Assembly (NCBI GenBank): GCA_035535195.1
Contig: DATLQK010000029.1
Location: forward strand, 8,340-72,339
DNA from: JACDAN01 sp035535195
GTDB lineage: Bacteria > Actinomycetota > Thermoleophilia > Gaiellales > Gaiellaceae
Direction: 5' to 3'
DNA length: 64,000 nucleotides
A program made the position numbers and the translations under genes. Under the pieces are notes generated by a model. It saw nothing but the letters and a program-made list of their open reading frames with translations, made no database searches and had not been told where the DNA came from. Shown piece after piece: positions 49,630-58,458 of this stretch (positions are counted from its first letter, which is position 1; each line of letters begins with the position of its first letter).

Positions 49630-50684
49630 ACCTCGGCGTGGATGCGGCCCTTGGCGGTCTTCAGCCGGCCGCCGTCCCGGCCCGCGCGCACCGCGAGGAT
49701 CTCCGCCAGGATCGACACGGCCGTCTCGGCCGGGGTGATCGCGCCCAGGTCGAGGCCGGACGGGCCCGCGATCCGGTCGATCGCCTCCTCGTCGAGCCCC
49801 TCCTCCAGCAGCCGCTCGCGGCGACGCTCCTGGTTTCGGCGCGAGCCGAGCGCGCCGACGTAGTACGCCTCGCTCGCGAGCGCACCCTTCAGCGCCGGCA
49901 CGTCGAACCGGTCCTCATGGGTCAGCACGACCACGGCCGTCGCGTGGTCCGGAGCGATCCGTTCCAGCGCGTCCTCCGGCCAGGAGACGACCAGCTCGTC
50001 GGCGCTCGGGATTCGCTCCTCCGTCGTGAGCTTGGCCCGGGCGTCGACGACGATCGTCCGCCAGCCCAGCCCGGCTGCGGCATGGCAGAGATGCTCGGCC
50101 GTGTCGACTGCACCGAAGACCACGAGCCGCGGCCGGAGGCCGAAGACGTCGCAGAAGACCCTGCGCCCGTCCTCTTCGATCAGGACGCTGCGGCCGCGCT
50201 TCAGCAGCTCGTCCACGGCCGCCGGAAGCTTGCCGAGGCCGTCGCCGAGCGTCTCGCCGCTCTCGAAGACGAGCGACTTCGCCCCGACGCCGTCGCCCGC
50301 GATCACCTCGTACAGCACCGCGGGCTCCTCCTGCTCCGCCGCGGCGAGGAGGCGCTCGACGAGCGGTCGCTCGTACTCGTCGACGAAGACCTCGATCTCG
50401 CCGCCGCACGGTAGTCCGACCGAGAGGCCGAGCTCATCCGAGATGCCGTAATCGGCGAGCTGGGGAGGTCCGCCGCCGAGCCGTTCCTGCGCGAGGCCGT
50501 AGACCTCGCTCTCGACGCACCCGCCGGAGACGGAGCCGGCCAGCTCGCCACCCTCGGAGACACCGAGCTTGGCGCCGACCGGCCGCGGCGCCGACCGCCG
50601 TGTCGCGACAACCGTCGCGAGCGCGATGCGCTCCTCGCGATCGAGCCAGCGGCGCAGATCCGGGGCGATCTCCAGCACGTTCAC
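49626..50684 (-). CDS. XdhC-type molybdenum-cofactor insertion/maturation protein
   Basis: A 352-residue XdhC/CoxI-family protein. The N-terminal XdhC_CoxI domain has ALATVVATRRSAPRPVGAKLGVSEGGELAGSVSGGCVESEV, and the Rossmann-like C-terminal domain has RLVVFGAVDTAEHL and AYYVGALGSRRNQERRRERL. XdhC binds and sulfurates Moco for xanthine dehydrogenase-type enzymes, so it serves the hydroxylase at 18494-22259. GTG 50684 overlaps the NrtR-like stop (GTGA). It shares CTAG as both stops with the convergent M24 gene. Confidence 0.9.
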   Translation of the reverse strand: MNVLEIAPDLRRWLDREERIALATVVATRRSAPRPVGAKLGVSEGGELAGSVSGGCVESEVYGLAQERLGGGPPQLADYGISDELGLSVGLPCGGEIEVFVDEYERPLVERLLAAAEQEEPAVLYEVIAGDGVGAKSLVFESGETLGDGLGKLPAAVDELLKRGRSVLIEEDGRRVFCDVFGLRPRLVVFGAVDTAEHLCHAAAGLGWRTIVVDARAKLTTEERIPSADELVVSWPEDALERIAPDHATAVVVLTHEDRFDVPALKGALASEAYYVGALGSRRNQERRRERLLEEGLDEEAIDRIAGPSGLDLGAITPAETAVSILAEILAVRAGRDGGRLKTAKGRIHAEV

Positions 50685-51373
50685 GATCGTACCGGGGGCC
50701 TCAGGACTGCGAACGGGTCGGTCACCTCGAGCGCCGGCGACCGAAACCGGAACAGCTCTGCGGGGCGGCCGCCGGTCCGACCGGGCTCGCGCTTCGACCC
50801 GGTCCGCTCCAGCACGCCGCGGCGCAGCAGCACCCGCTGGAGGTTCGTCGCGGAGACGTCGTGGCCGAGCGCGGCGACGTAGATCGTCCGCAGCTCCGAG
50901 AGGGTGAACTCCTCCGGCGCGAGGGCGAACCCGATGTTCGTGTACGAGAGCTTCGCCCGCAGCCGGTGCAGGCCGGACTCCACGATCTCGCCGTGGTCGA
51001 AAGCCGTCGGCGGCAGGTCGGTCGCGGGATGCCAGGCCGTGTCCGCCGGCACCGCCGGATCGACCCCGATCGGGATCAGGCCCAGGTACGCGGTCGCGAG
51101 CTCCCGCCGCAGCGGATTGCGCGCCGGGTCGCTCAGCGTCTCCAGCTGCTCGAGGTGCGCGAGCTCGCGTACGTCGACCTTCGACGCGAGGTGCCGGCGG
51201 ATCGACTCCTCCAGCGGCTCGTCCGGCCCGAGGGCCCCGCCCGGCAGCGCCCACCGCCCCTCGAACGGCCCGCGGGCGCGCTGCCACATCAGCGCCTCGA
51301 GCGACTCGTCGCGGACCTGGAAGACCACGGCAAGCGAGACGTGGAGAGGGGCCGGTGGGATAGACTCCACCAC
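50681..51373 (-). CDS. NrtR-like regulator: degenerate Nudix domain plus winged helix
   Basis: A 230-residue protein. The Nudix fold is present (LHVSLAVVFQVRDESLEALMWQRARGPFEGRWALPGGALGPDEPLEESIRRHLASKVDV) but the Nudix-box Glu residues after the Arg are replaced, so hydrolysis is unlikely. The C-terminal ~85 residues (KLSYTNIGFALAPEEFTLSELRTIYVAALGHDVSATNLQRVLLRRGVLERTG) match the winged-helix part of NrtR, which senses ADP-ribose-type ligands. GTG 51373 is preceded 7 bases upstream by TAGTCT on the minus strand. It is cotranscribed with xdhC, so it may control the hydroxylase maturation gene and the divergent lipoprotein. Confidence 0.82.
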   Translation of the reverse strand: MVESIPPAPLHVSLAVVFQVRDESLEALMWQRARGPFEGRWALPGGALGPDEPLEESIRRHLASKVDVRELAHLEQLETLSDPARNPLRRELATAYLGLIPIGVDPAVPADTAWHPATDLPPTAFDHGEIVESGLHRLRAKLSYTNIGFALAPEEFTLSELRTIYVAALGHDVSATNLQRVLLRRGVLERTGSKREPGRTGGRPAELFRFRSPALEVTDPFAVLRPPVRS

Positions 51374-51386
51374 CGGTTTGAGACTA
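51361..51386. promoter_or_regulatory. Interlocked divergent promoters
   Basis: On the plus strand TAGACT (51361-51366) precedes TTG 51378 by 11 bases; on the minus strand TAGTCT (51386-51381) precedes GTG 51373 by 7 bases. Each -10 lies inside the opposite gene's coding start, so both transcripts would begin within a few bases of 51373 and run through the other's promoter. No good -35 is visible on either side. Confidence 0.5.
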
Positions 51387-52424
51387 CCAGGCGAAAACCT
51401 CGGGATCCGACTCGCGGTCGCTGTCGTCGCCGCTCTTGCGCTCGCCGGTTGCGGCGGCGGAAGCGACGAGGGCGCCGGGATTACGACCGGCACGACGACG
51501 GCGCCGCAGAGCGACGTCAAGGTCGCGCTCGTCACGGACGTCGGCCAGCTCAACGACCGCGGCTTCAACCAGCTCGCCTACCAGGGCCTCAAGCGCGCGG
51601 GCCGCGAGCTCGGCATCAAGACGAAGGTGGTCGAGTCCGCATCCGCCGCCGACTACGTCCCGAACTACTCCGCGCTTGCCCGCCAGGGCTACGACCTGAT
51701 CATCGGGGTCGGCTTCGCGCAGGGCGATGCGATCGACACCGGCGCGACCCAGTTTCCGGACACGAAGTTCGCGATCATCGACGTCGATCAGACCGGCCTC
51801 AAGCACAAGCCGGCGAACGTCGTCGGCCTGCTCTTCAAGGAGGAGCAGGTCGGCTACCTCGCGGGCTACCTGGCCGGTCTCGCCGCCAAGCGGGAGCAGG
51901 CGAAGGCGATCGGCTCGGTGGGCGGCTACAAGGAGCCGCCCGTCGACCGCTTCATCGCCGGCTACCAGGCGGGCGCCAAGGAGGCGGACCCGGCGATCAA
52001 GACGCTGAACGACTACTCGTCGGACTGGGACGACCAGGCCAAGTGCAAGGAGCTCGCGCTGACGCAGATCGCGCGCGGCGCGGGCGTCGTCTTCCAGGTG
52101 GCGGGCGGCTGCGGCCTCGGCGCGCTCAGCGCCACGAAGGAGAAGAAGGTCTGGGGGATCGGCGTCGACGCCGACCAGTCCTTCCTCGGCCCGTACGTCC
52201 TGACGAGCGCGGTGAAGCGTGTGGACGAGGCCGTCTTTCGCACGATCAAGTCCGTAGTCGACGACGAGTGGCAGGGCGGCCGCAACCTCATCTTCGGCCT
52301 GAAGCAGGACGGCGTCGGGCTCGGGAAGATCAGCCCGAAGGTGCCGCAGTCGGACCTGGACGCTCTGGACGACGTCAAGGCGCGCATCCGCGCGGGCAAG
52401 ATCCAGATCCCGACGGCGCTCTAG
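51378..52424 (+). CDS. BMP/PnrA-family lipoprotein (nucleoside-type binding protein)
   Basis: A 348-residue lipoprotein. TTG 51378 opens a signal peptide with lipobox LALAGCGGGSDEG (Cys ~22), followed by the BMP domain: KVALVTDVGQLNDRGFNQLAYQGLKRAGRELG, LIIGVGFAQGDAID, PPVDRFIAGYQAGAKEADP and VKRVDEAVFRTIKSVV. PnrA-like proteins bind purine nucleosides for ABC import. No permease or ATPase gene follows, so it is an orphan here. The start codon is four bases from that of the divergent NrtR-like gene. Confidence 0.88.
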   Translation: MRLPGENLGIRLAVAVVAALALAGCGGGSDEGAGITTGTTTAPQSDVKVALVTDVGQLNDRGFNQLAYQGLKRAGRELGIKTKVVESASAADYVPNYSALARQGYDLIIGVGFAQGDAIDTGATQFPDTKFAIIDVDQTGLKHKPANVVGLLFKEEQVGYLAGYLAGLAAKREQAKAIGSVGGYKEPPVDRFIAGYQAGAKEADPAIKTLNDYSSDWDDQAKCKELALTQIARGAGVVFQVAGGCGLGALSATKEKKVWGIGVDADQSFLGPYVLTSAVKRVDEAVFRTIKSVVDDEWQGGRNLIFGLKQDGVGLGKISPKVPQSDLDALDDVKARIRAGKIQIPTAL

Positions 52425-52525
52425 CCAAGTAACAACTTGTTACAAGCGGGGTCGGCCCGCCGCTACGGCAGCGGGTTCCTGAGCTCCCGCCGGGCCGCTC
52501 CCTCCAAGTAACAAGTTGTTACAAG
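52425..52525. repeat. Two 22-bp direct repeats with palindromic core flanking a GC hairpin
   Basis: The repeats (52425-52446 and 52504-52525) are identical except for one central base and contain the 15-bp palindrome GTAACAASTTGTTAC (cores at 52429-52443 and 52508-52522). They are far more AT-rich than their surroundings. The 57 bases between hold nested inverted repeats, CGGCCCG with CGGGCCG and CCGCT with AGCGG. The unit fills the gap between two convergent genes, where an operator would be unexpected. It may be a REP-like or MITE-like unit, a protein-bound terminator or another structural site. Confidence 0.75.
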
Positions 52526-52535
52526 GACCCGATCG

Positions 52536-52892
52536 TCAGTCCTCCGCAGCCTCGGCCATCGACCGCGGCGCCGGCACGTTCTCGAAGCGGAGGTTGCCCG
52601 CGGGAACCATCCAGGTCATCACCTCGACCGCGATCCGGCCCGCCCGCACCGCCGGATCCTCGTTGCTGAGCCGGCGCGCCGTCTCCGGGTCGCAGGTCAT
52701 GATCGAGATGCCGCGCAGGCGCTCGTCGTCCTGGTCGACGAGCGGCCCTCCGGCAATGAGGTAGCCGCGATCGCGCAGTTCGGCCCGAAACGCGAGATGC
52801 CGATCCTGGAGCTCGTTCGCCTCCTCGTCCGTGAGCTCCGGGGCATCGGGTGGACGCACGAGCAGCACGAGCGTGTGCCGGTCGAACTGCAC
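52536..52892 (-). CDS. YciI-like (YCII-domain) protein
   Basis: A 118-residue cytosolic protein with a YCII dimeric alpha/beta-barrel pattern: HTLVLLVRPPDAPELTDEEANELQDRHLAFRAELRDRGYLIAGGPLVDQDDERLRGISIM, then SNEDPAVRAGRIAVEVMTWMVPAG. YciI proteins have a conserved His-Asp pair and unknown or weakly defined activities. It lies 8 bases downstream of the MoaD/ThiS gene in the same direction. Confidence 0.82.
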   Translation of the reverse strand: MQFDRHTLVLLVRPPDAPELTDEEANELQDRHLAFRAELRDRGYLIAGGPLVDQDDERLRGISIMTCDPETARRLSNEDPAVRAGRIAVEVMTWMVPAGNLRFENVPAPRSMAEAAED

Positions 52893-52900
52893 GCGGCGAA

Positions 52901-53167
52901 TTAGACCAGGCTGCCGCCGGCGACCGCTGCGATCACGCGCACCTCGGCTGCGTCGTCGAGCGGCGTCTCGAGCCCGGCCGCCTCCCGGCAGTCGTCCCCG
53001 TCCACGTAGACGTTGACGAGCCGCCGGAGCTCCCCGCGCTCGTCGAGCAGCAGGTCCGAGACCGGCAGGCCGCGCAGGGCCTCGCCGACGCTCGCCGCCT
53101 CAACCTCGAACTCCCGCTGCCCGCCGGTCTGGTCGGCCAGCAGCGACGGGAGCTTGACTACGACCAT
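52901..53167 (-). CDS. MoaD/ThiS-family sulfur-carrier-like protein with residues after GG
   Basis: An 88-residue beta-grasp protein: VVVKLPSLLADQTGGQREFEVEAASVGEALRGL...RRLVNVYVDGDDCREAAGLETPLDDAAEVRVIAAVAGGSLV. Active MoaD, ThiS and CysO proteins end in a free Gly-Gly; here three residues (SLV) follow, so a protease step as in QbsE-type carriers might be needed, or the protein may not be a carrier. ATG 53167 gives the family-typical N-terminus. A 213-base gap separates it from the BNR-repeat gene upstream. Confidence 0.8.
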   Translation of the reverse strand: MVVVKLPSLLADQTGGQREFEVEAASVGEALRGLPVSDLLLDERGELRRLVNVYVDGDDCREAAGLETPLDDAAEVRVIAAVAGGSLV

Positions 53168-53380
53168 GCGACGGCTAACGCCGCGACCTCGCGCTTCCGG
53201 ATGCGAGAGCTGGCGCGTCTGGGCCGCTCCCGCAACCTGAGTCGGCCGGCGAGCCGCCCGACCCAGGCGGGGTCGGCTTCGCGGCACCGAGTCGCCATCG
53301 ATGCTGACCAGCATCGGCGACGCCTCGCCGCCGCGCCCCAGAGCGGCCAGCTCCCGCCCCGAACGGGCGATCTCGCGTCG
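53168..53380 (-). other. 213-base gap with no assigned gene
   Basis: Between the BNR-protein stop and the MoaD/ThiS start lie 213 GC-rich bases. A minus-strand frame runs on upstream of the MoaD start but is Arg/Pro-rich with no recognisable fold. No terminator, promoter or RNA feature is convincing. Confidence 0.5.
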
Positions 53381-54457
53381 TCATCCGTCTTCCCCGACCT
53401 CGACCGACAGGATCGGCGGCAGTTGCTCGGCGACCTCCGTCCACGACTCGCCGTTCGAGGCGGAGACGAAGACCGAGCCGCTCTGGGTCCCGAAGTAGAT
53501 CCCGGCCGGATCGAGCGAGTCGGACGCGAACCCCTCGCGCATCACCGCGCCCCACGCCGGAGCGGGGAGGCCGTCCTCGAGCAGCTCCCAGCTCTGACCG
53601 CCGTCGCCGGTCCGGTAGACGCCGAGCCTGCCGTTCGGGGTGACGCGGTTCTCGGCGCCCTCCTCCGGGATCACGAACGCCACGTCGGGGTCGCGCGGGT
53701 GGAGCGCGAGCGGGAAGCCAAAGCCGCTCGGCAGGCCGTTCTCCTCGAGCCGCTCCCAGTTGTCGCCCGCGTCGTCCGAGCGGTAGACGCCGCAGTGGTT
53801 CTGCTGCCAGAGCCGGTCGGGCCGGTCGGGGTGGAGCAGGAGCTTGTGCACGCACTGGCCGACCTCCGGAAACGGGTCCGGCATGAAGTCGGCGGCGACG
53901 TCCTTGTTCCGCGGCACCCACGTCTCGCCGCCGTCGTCGGTCCTGAACGCGCCGGCGGCGGAGATCGCCGCGTACATCCGCTTCGGGTTGCGCGGGTCGA
54001 TCTGGACCGAGTGGCAGCACATCCCGCCGGCGCCCGGGTGCCAGCGCTCCCGCGTCTCGTGCTGCACGAGCCCGAGCATCGGCTCCCACGTCTCGCCGCG
54101 GTCCGGGGAGCGGAAGAGCGCTCCCGGTGTGGCCCCCAGCCACAGCGTGTCCGGCTCGCTCTCGTGCCCCGGCTCGACGTGCCAGACCTCCTCGAGCTTG
54201 AGGCCGCTCTCTTCGGGGAGGCCGAGGCCCTCGGAGCGAGCCCACGTCTTCCCGAGGTCGGTCGAGCGCTGGACGGTGCCGCCGTAGACGAAGTTGTTCC
54301 CTGCGACGTAGAGGCTCCCGTCGCGCGGGTCCTGCGTCGCGTGGAAGACGGACCATCCCGTCAGCAGGGGGCCCTCCAGCTCCCACGACGACCGGTTTTC
54401 GTCGCCGCGCAAGAGGAACAACCCCTTGCGCGTGCCGACCATCAGCAGCACACCCAT
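53381..54457 (-). CDS. BNR/Asp-box repeat beta-propeller (exo-alpha-sialidase-like fold) protein
   Basis: A 358-residue beta-propeller with repeated Asp-box motifs: RSTDLGKTWARSEG, RSPDRGETWEPML, RTDDGGETWVPRN, RSDDAGDNWERLE, RTGDGGQSWELLE and SASNGESWTEVA. There is no signal peptide (start MGVLLMVGTRKGLFLLRGD), so it is probably cytosolic. Despite the sialidase-like fold name, no sialidase active-site set is evident. It lies in line with a MoaD/ThiS-family gene. It starts 8 bases from a symmetric -10 shared with the PPOX gene. Confidence 0.85.
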   Translation of the reverse strand: MGVLLMVGTRKGLFLLRGDENRSSWELEGPLLTGWSVFHATQDPRDGSLYVAGNNFVYGGTVQRSTDLGKTWARSEGLGLPEESGLKLEEVWHVEPGHESEPDTLWLGATPGALFRSPDRGETWEPMLGLVQHETRERWHPGAGGMCCHSVQIDPRNPKRMYAAISAAGAFRTDDGGETWVPRNKDVAADFMPDPFPEVGQCVHKLLLHPDRPDRLWQQNHCGVYRSDDAGDNWERLEENGLPSGFGFPLALHPRDPDVAFVIPEEGAENRVTPNGRLGVYRTGDGGQSWELLEDGLPAPAWGAVMREGFASDSLDPAGIYFGTQSGSVFVSASNGESWTEVAEQLPPILSVEVGEDG

Positions 54458-54464
54458 CGGCGGT

Positions 54465-54471
54465 TAGCCTA
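54465..54471. promoter_or_regulatory. Symmetric bidirectional -10 element TAGCCTA
   Basis: Read on the plus strand TAGCCT (54465-54470) ends 8 bases before ATG 54479; read on the minus strand TAGGCT (54471-54466) ends 8 bases before ATG 54457. The two genes are only 21 bases apart, so a single seven-base element appears to serve both as a leaderless promoter. The same heptamer does so again at 56492. Confidence 0.6.
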
Positions 54472-54478
54472 CTCAGCG

Positions 54479-54871
54479 ATGGTCCGCCTGACCGACGAGC
54501 AGGGACAGTTCCTGAAAACCAAGAACCTGGCGACGATCGCAACGATCCGACCGGACGGATCCGCGCAGCTCACGCCGGTCTGGATCGACTGGGACGGCGA
54601 GAACGTGGTCTTCAACACGGCCGAGGGCCGGTTCAAGCCTCGCTACATCCGGCAGAACCGGATGGTCAGCGTCGAAGTGCTCGACCGCGAGGATCCGTAC
54701 CGCTGGATCTCGATCACGGGGCCCGCGGAGATCTCTGAGGACGGCGCGGAGGAGCACATCAACGAGCTCTCCCATCGGTACAACGACGGCCGGGACTACA
54801 ACTACGTTCCGGGCGAGAAGCGGCTGATCGTTCGGATCAAGCCCGAGCGGGTCACCGCCCGCGGCCTTTAG
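54479..54871 (+). CDS. PPOX-class F420-dependent oxidoreductase-like protein
   Basis: A 130-residue split-barrel protein: FLKTKNLATIATIRPDGSAQLTPVWIDWDGENVVFNTAEGRFKPRYIRQNRMVSVEVLDREDPYRWISITGPAEI, ending VRIKPERVTARGL. The length and pattern fit actinobacterial PPOX-class F420-dependent enzymes (Rv1155-like), which reduce biliverdin or other small compounds. The cell makes F420 (FbiC at 60486). ATG 54479 is likely leaderless. The next gene begins at the base where its stop ends (TAGTG). Confidence 0.88.
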   Translation: MVRLTDEQGQFLKTKNLATIATIRPDGSAQLTPVWIDWDGENVVFNTAEGRFKPRYIRQNRMVSVEVLDREDPYRWISITGPAEISEDGAEEHINELSHRYNDGRDYNYVPGEKRLIVRIKPERVTARGL

Positions 54872-55755
54872 TGCAGCTCCGCGAGGTCGGCCCGCGCGAC
54901 GGGCTCCAGAACGAGCAGCAGGTGCTGCCCGTCGAGACGCGCCTCGAGCTGATCCGGCGCCTCGCCGGGACCGGCTTGCGCCGCATCGAGGCGGCGAGCT
55001 TCGTCAACCCCGAGCGCGTGCCGCGGATGGCGGGCGCCGAGGAGGTCGCGGCGGGGCTCGACTCCGGCGACGGCATCCTGTACACCGGCCTCGCGCTCAA
55101 CGAGCGCGGCTACGACCGGCTTCGGGAGACTGGTCTCGGCGAGGTCAGCTTCGCGCTCGCAGCGACCGAGACGTTCTCCCAGCGAAACGCGGGCGCATCG
55201 GTCGAGGACTCGGTCGCGGCCGGGGAGCGCATCGTCTCGCGAGCCCCTGAGGACGGGATTCGCTCCAGCGTGACGATCTCGGTCGCCTTCGGCTGCCCCT
55301 TCGAGGGCCCGGTCGACCCCGACCGCGTCGTGGCGCTCGCGGAGCGCGTCGTTGCGGCAGGGCCGGACGAGCTCGTCCTCGCCGACACGATCGGCGTTGC
55401 CACCCCGACGCAGGCCCGCCGGCTGCTGGAGCGCGTCGGCGCGCTCGGCACGCCGGTCGGCGGCCACTTCCACAACACGCGGAACACGGGGTTTGCGAAC
55501 GCGTACACCGCGCTCGAGGCAGGGGTCTCGCTGCTCGACGCCTCGGTGGGCGGGCTGGGCGGCTGCCCCTTCGCGCCGAAGGCGACGGGGAACGTGGCGA
55601 CGGAGGATCTCGTCTACCTGCTCGAAGGCGAGGGGGTCGCGACCGGCGTCGACCTGGACCGCCTGATCGAGGTCCCGCAGTGGCTCGAGGAGCTGCTCGG
55701 CCGGCAGCTCGAGGGGTACGTCTACCGCGCGGGGCCGTTCAGAACGCGAGCTTGA
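54871..55755 (+). CDS. Hydroxymethylglutaryl-CoA lyase-like protein
   Basis: A 294-residue DRE-TIM metallolyase: QLREVGPRDGLQNEQQVLPVETRLELIRRLAGTGLRRIEAASFVNPERVPRMA, ADTIGVATPTQARRLLERVG, GGHFHNTRNTGFANAYTALEAGV and GGLGGCPFAPKATGNVATEDLVYLL, the signatures of HMG-CoA lyase. It cleaves HMG-CoA or a close homologue in leucine or acyl-CoA breakdown. GTG 54871 overlaps the PPOX stop by one base. The 3' end overlaps the convergent cyclase gene by 17 bases. Confidence 0.92.
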   Translation: MQLREVGPRDGLQNEQQVLPVETRLELIRRLAGTGLRRIEAASFVNPERVPRMAGAEEVAAGLDSGDGILYTGLALNERGYDRLRETGLGEVSFALAATETFSQRNAGASVEDSVAAGERIVSRAPEDGIRSSVTISVAFGCPFEGPVDPDRVVALAERVVAAGPDELVLADTIGVATPTQARRLLERVGALGTPVGGHFHNTRNTGFANAYTALEAGVSLLDASVGGLGGCPFAPKATGNVATEDLVYLLEGEGVATGVDLDRLIEVPQWLEELLGRQLEGYVYRAGPFRTRA

Positions 55756-56485
55756 CGAGCACGATCACGGCCAGGACGAACAGGACGAGCAGGAACAGGG
55801 TCGCAAGCCCGAACACGGCTAGCTTCGAGCCGGCCTTTCCCACTGCGATCGGATCGTCGAACGACGCCAGGACCTGCTCGTGCACCCGCCGTTCGATTTC
55901 CTCGGCCAGAGCGTCGGCCCCGGTCTTCGGCGCCGCCGTCTTCAGCGGCGGGAACTCGCCGCGCTGCTCCGGCAGCGCAAGCTGAAAGATCCGCTCGTGT
56001 TGCACGTCCTTCAGGTCCGCCTGCCCGAGGTCCCGGATCTCGGTGCCGTCCGGGATGTTGTTGCCGAGCAGCGCGCGCGTCGTCTCCGAGAGCAGGATCT
56101 GCCCGCCGTGTCCCGCGGAGCAGATCCGGGCGGCCCGGACGACGTCCATCCCGAGGTAGCCCTCCTCGCCGACGGTCGGCTCGCCCGTGTGCAGGCCCAT
56201 TCGCACCTTGACCTCGACGCCCTCCGGCCACTGCGCCGACGCCAGCTCCCGCTGCGCCGCGACGGCGCCGGACACGGCGTCCTTCGCGCGGGCGAACGAG
56301 AAGAAGAACGCGTCGCCCTGCGTGTCGATCTCCTGCCCGCCGGCGCCGGCCAGCTGCTCGCGGAGGATCCGCCGGTGCTCGCGGTGGACCTCCTCGTAGC
56401 GGTCGCCGAGCTGCTCGAGCAGCCGGGTGGAGCCCTCGACGTCCGAGAACAGAAAGGTGACCGTCCCGCCGGGGAGAGAGCTCAC
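55739..56485 (-). CDS. Class III adenylate/guanylate cyclase with C-terminal membrane helix
   Basis: A 248-residue protein. The catalytic domain starts almost at once (SLPGGTVTFLFSDVEGSTRLLEQLGDRYEEV), with metal Asp residues in FSDVEGS and DTQGDAFFFSF, and GYLGMDVVRAARICSAGHGGQILLSE at the transition-state Arg region, where the usual Asn position is Val. A linker and one hydrophobic helix (FGLATLFLLVLFVLAVIVLVKLAF) end the protein, an inverted layout for a membrane cyclase. GTG 56485 follows a symmetric -10 by 7 bases. The nucleotide product is not assigned. Confidence 0.85.
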   Translation of the reverse strand: MSSLPGGTVTFLFSDVEGSTRLLEQLGDRYEEVHREHRRILREQLAGAGGQEIDTQGDAFFFSFARAKDAVSGAVAAQRELASAQWPEGVEVKVRMGLHTGEPTVGEEGYLGMDVVRAARICSAGHGGQILLSETTRALLGNNIPDGTEIRDLGQADLKDVQHERIFQLALPEQRGEFPPLKTAAPKTGADALAEEIERRVHEQVLASFDDPIAVGKAGSKLAVFGLATLFLLVLFVLAVIVLVKLAF

Positions 56486-56491
56486 GGGCTC

Positions 56492-56498
56492 TAGCCTA
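56492..56498. promoter_or_regulatory. Second symmetric bidirectional -10 element TAGCCTA
   Basis: TAGCCT (56492-56497) ends 7 bases before ATG 56505 on the plus strand, and TAGGCT (56498-56493) ends 7 bases before GTG 56485 on the minus strand. The two starts are only 19 bases apart. This repeats the layout and heptamer seen at 54465, with equal spacing on both sides. Confidence 0.6.
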
Positions 56499-56504
56499 CG
56501 ATCG

Positions 56505-58403
<1,899 letters not shown>

Positions 58404-58458
58404 ACCTTTCCAAAGCGCTTACAAACAGCTTACGACGCCTTCCCGTCTCAGGTGTTGA

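Noticed and set aside
50681..51373. Active Nudix hydrolase
   Set aside because: The Nudix-box Glu residues are replaced and the C-terminal winged helix matches NrtR regulators.
52425..52525. Minimal CRISPR array
   Set aside because: Only two repeats, palindromic rather than CRISPR-like, a spacer of 57 bases that is itself self-complementary, and no cas gene nearby.
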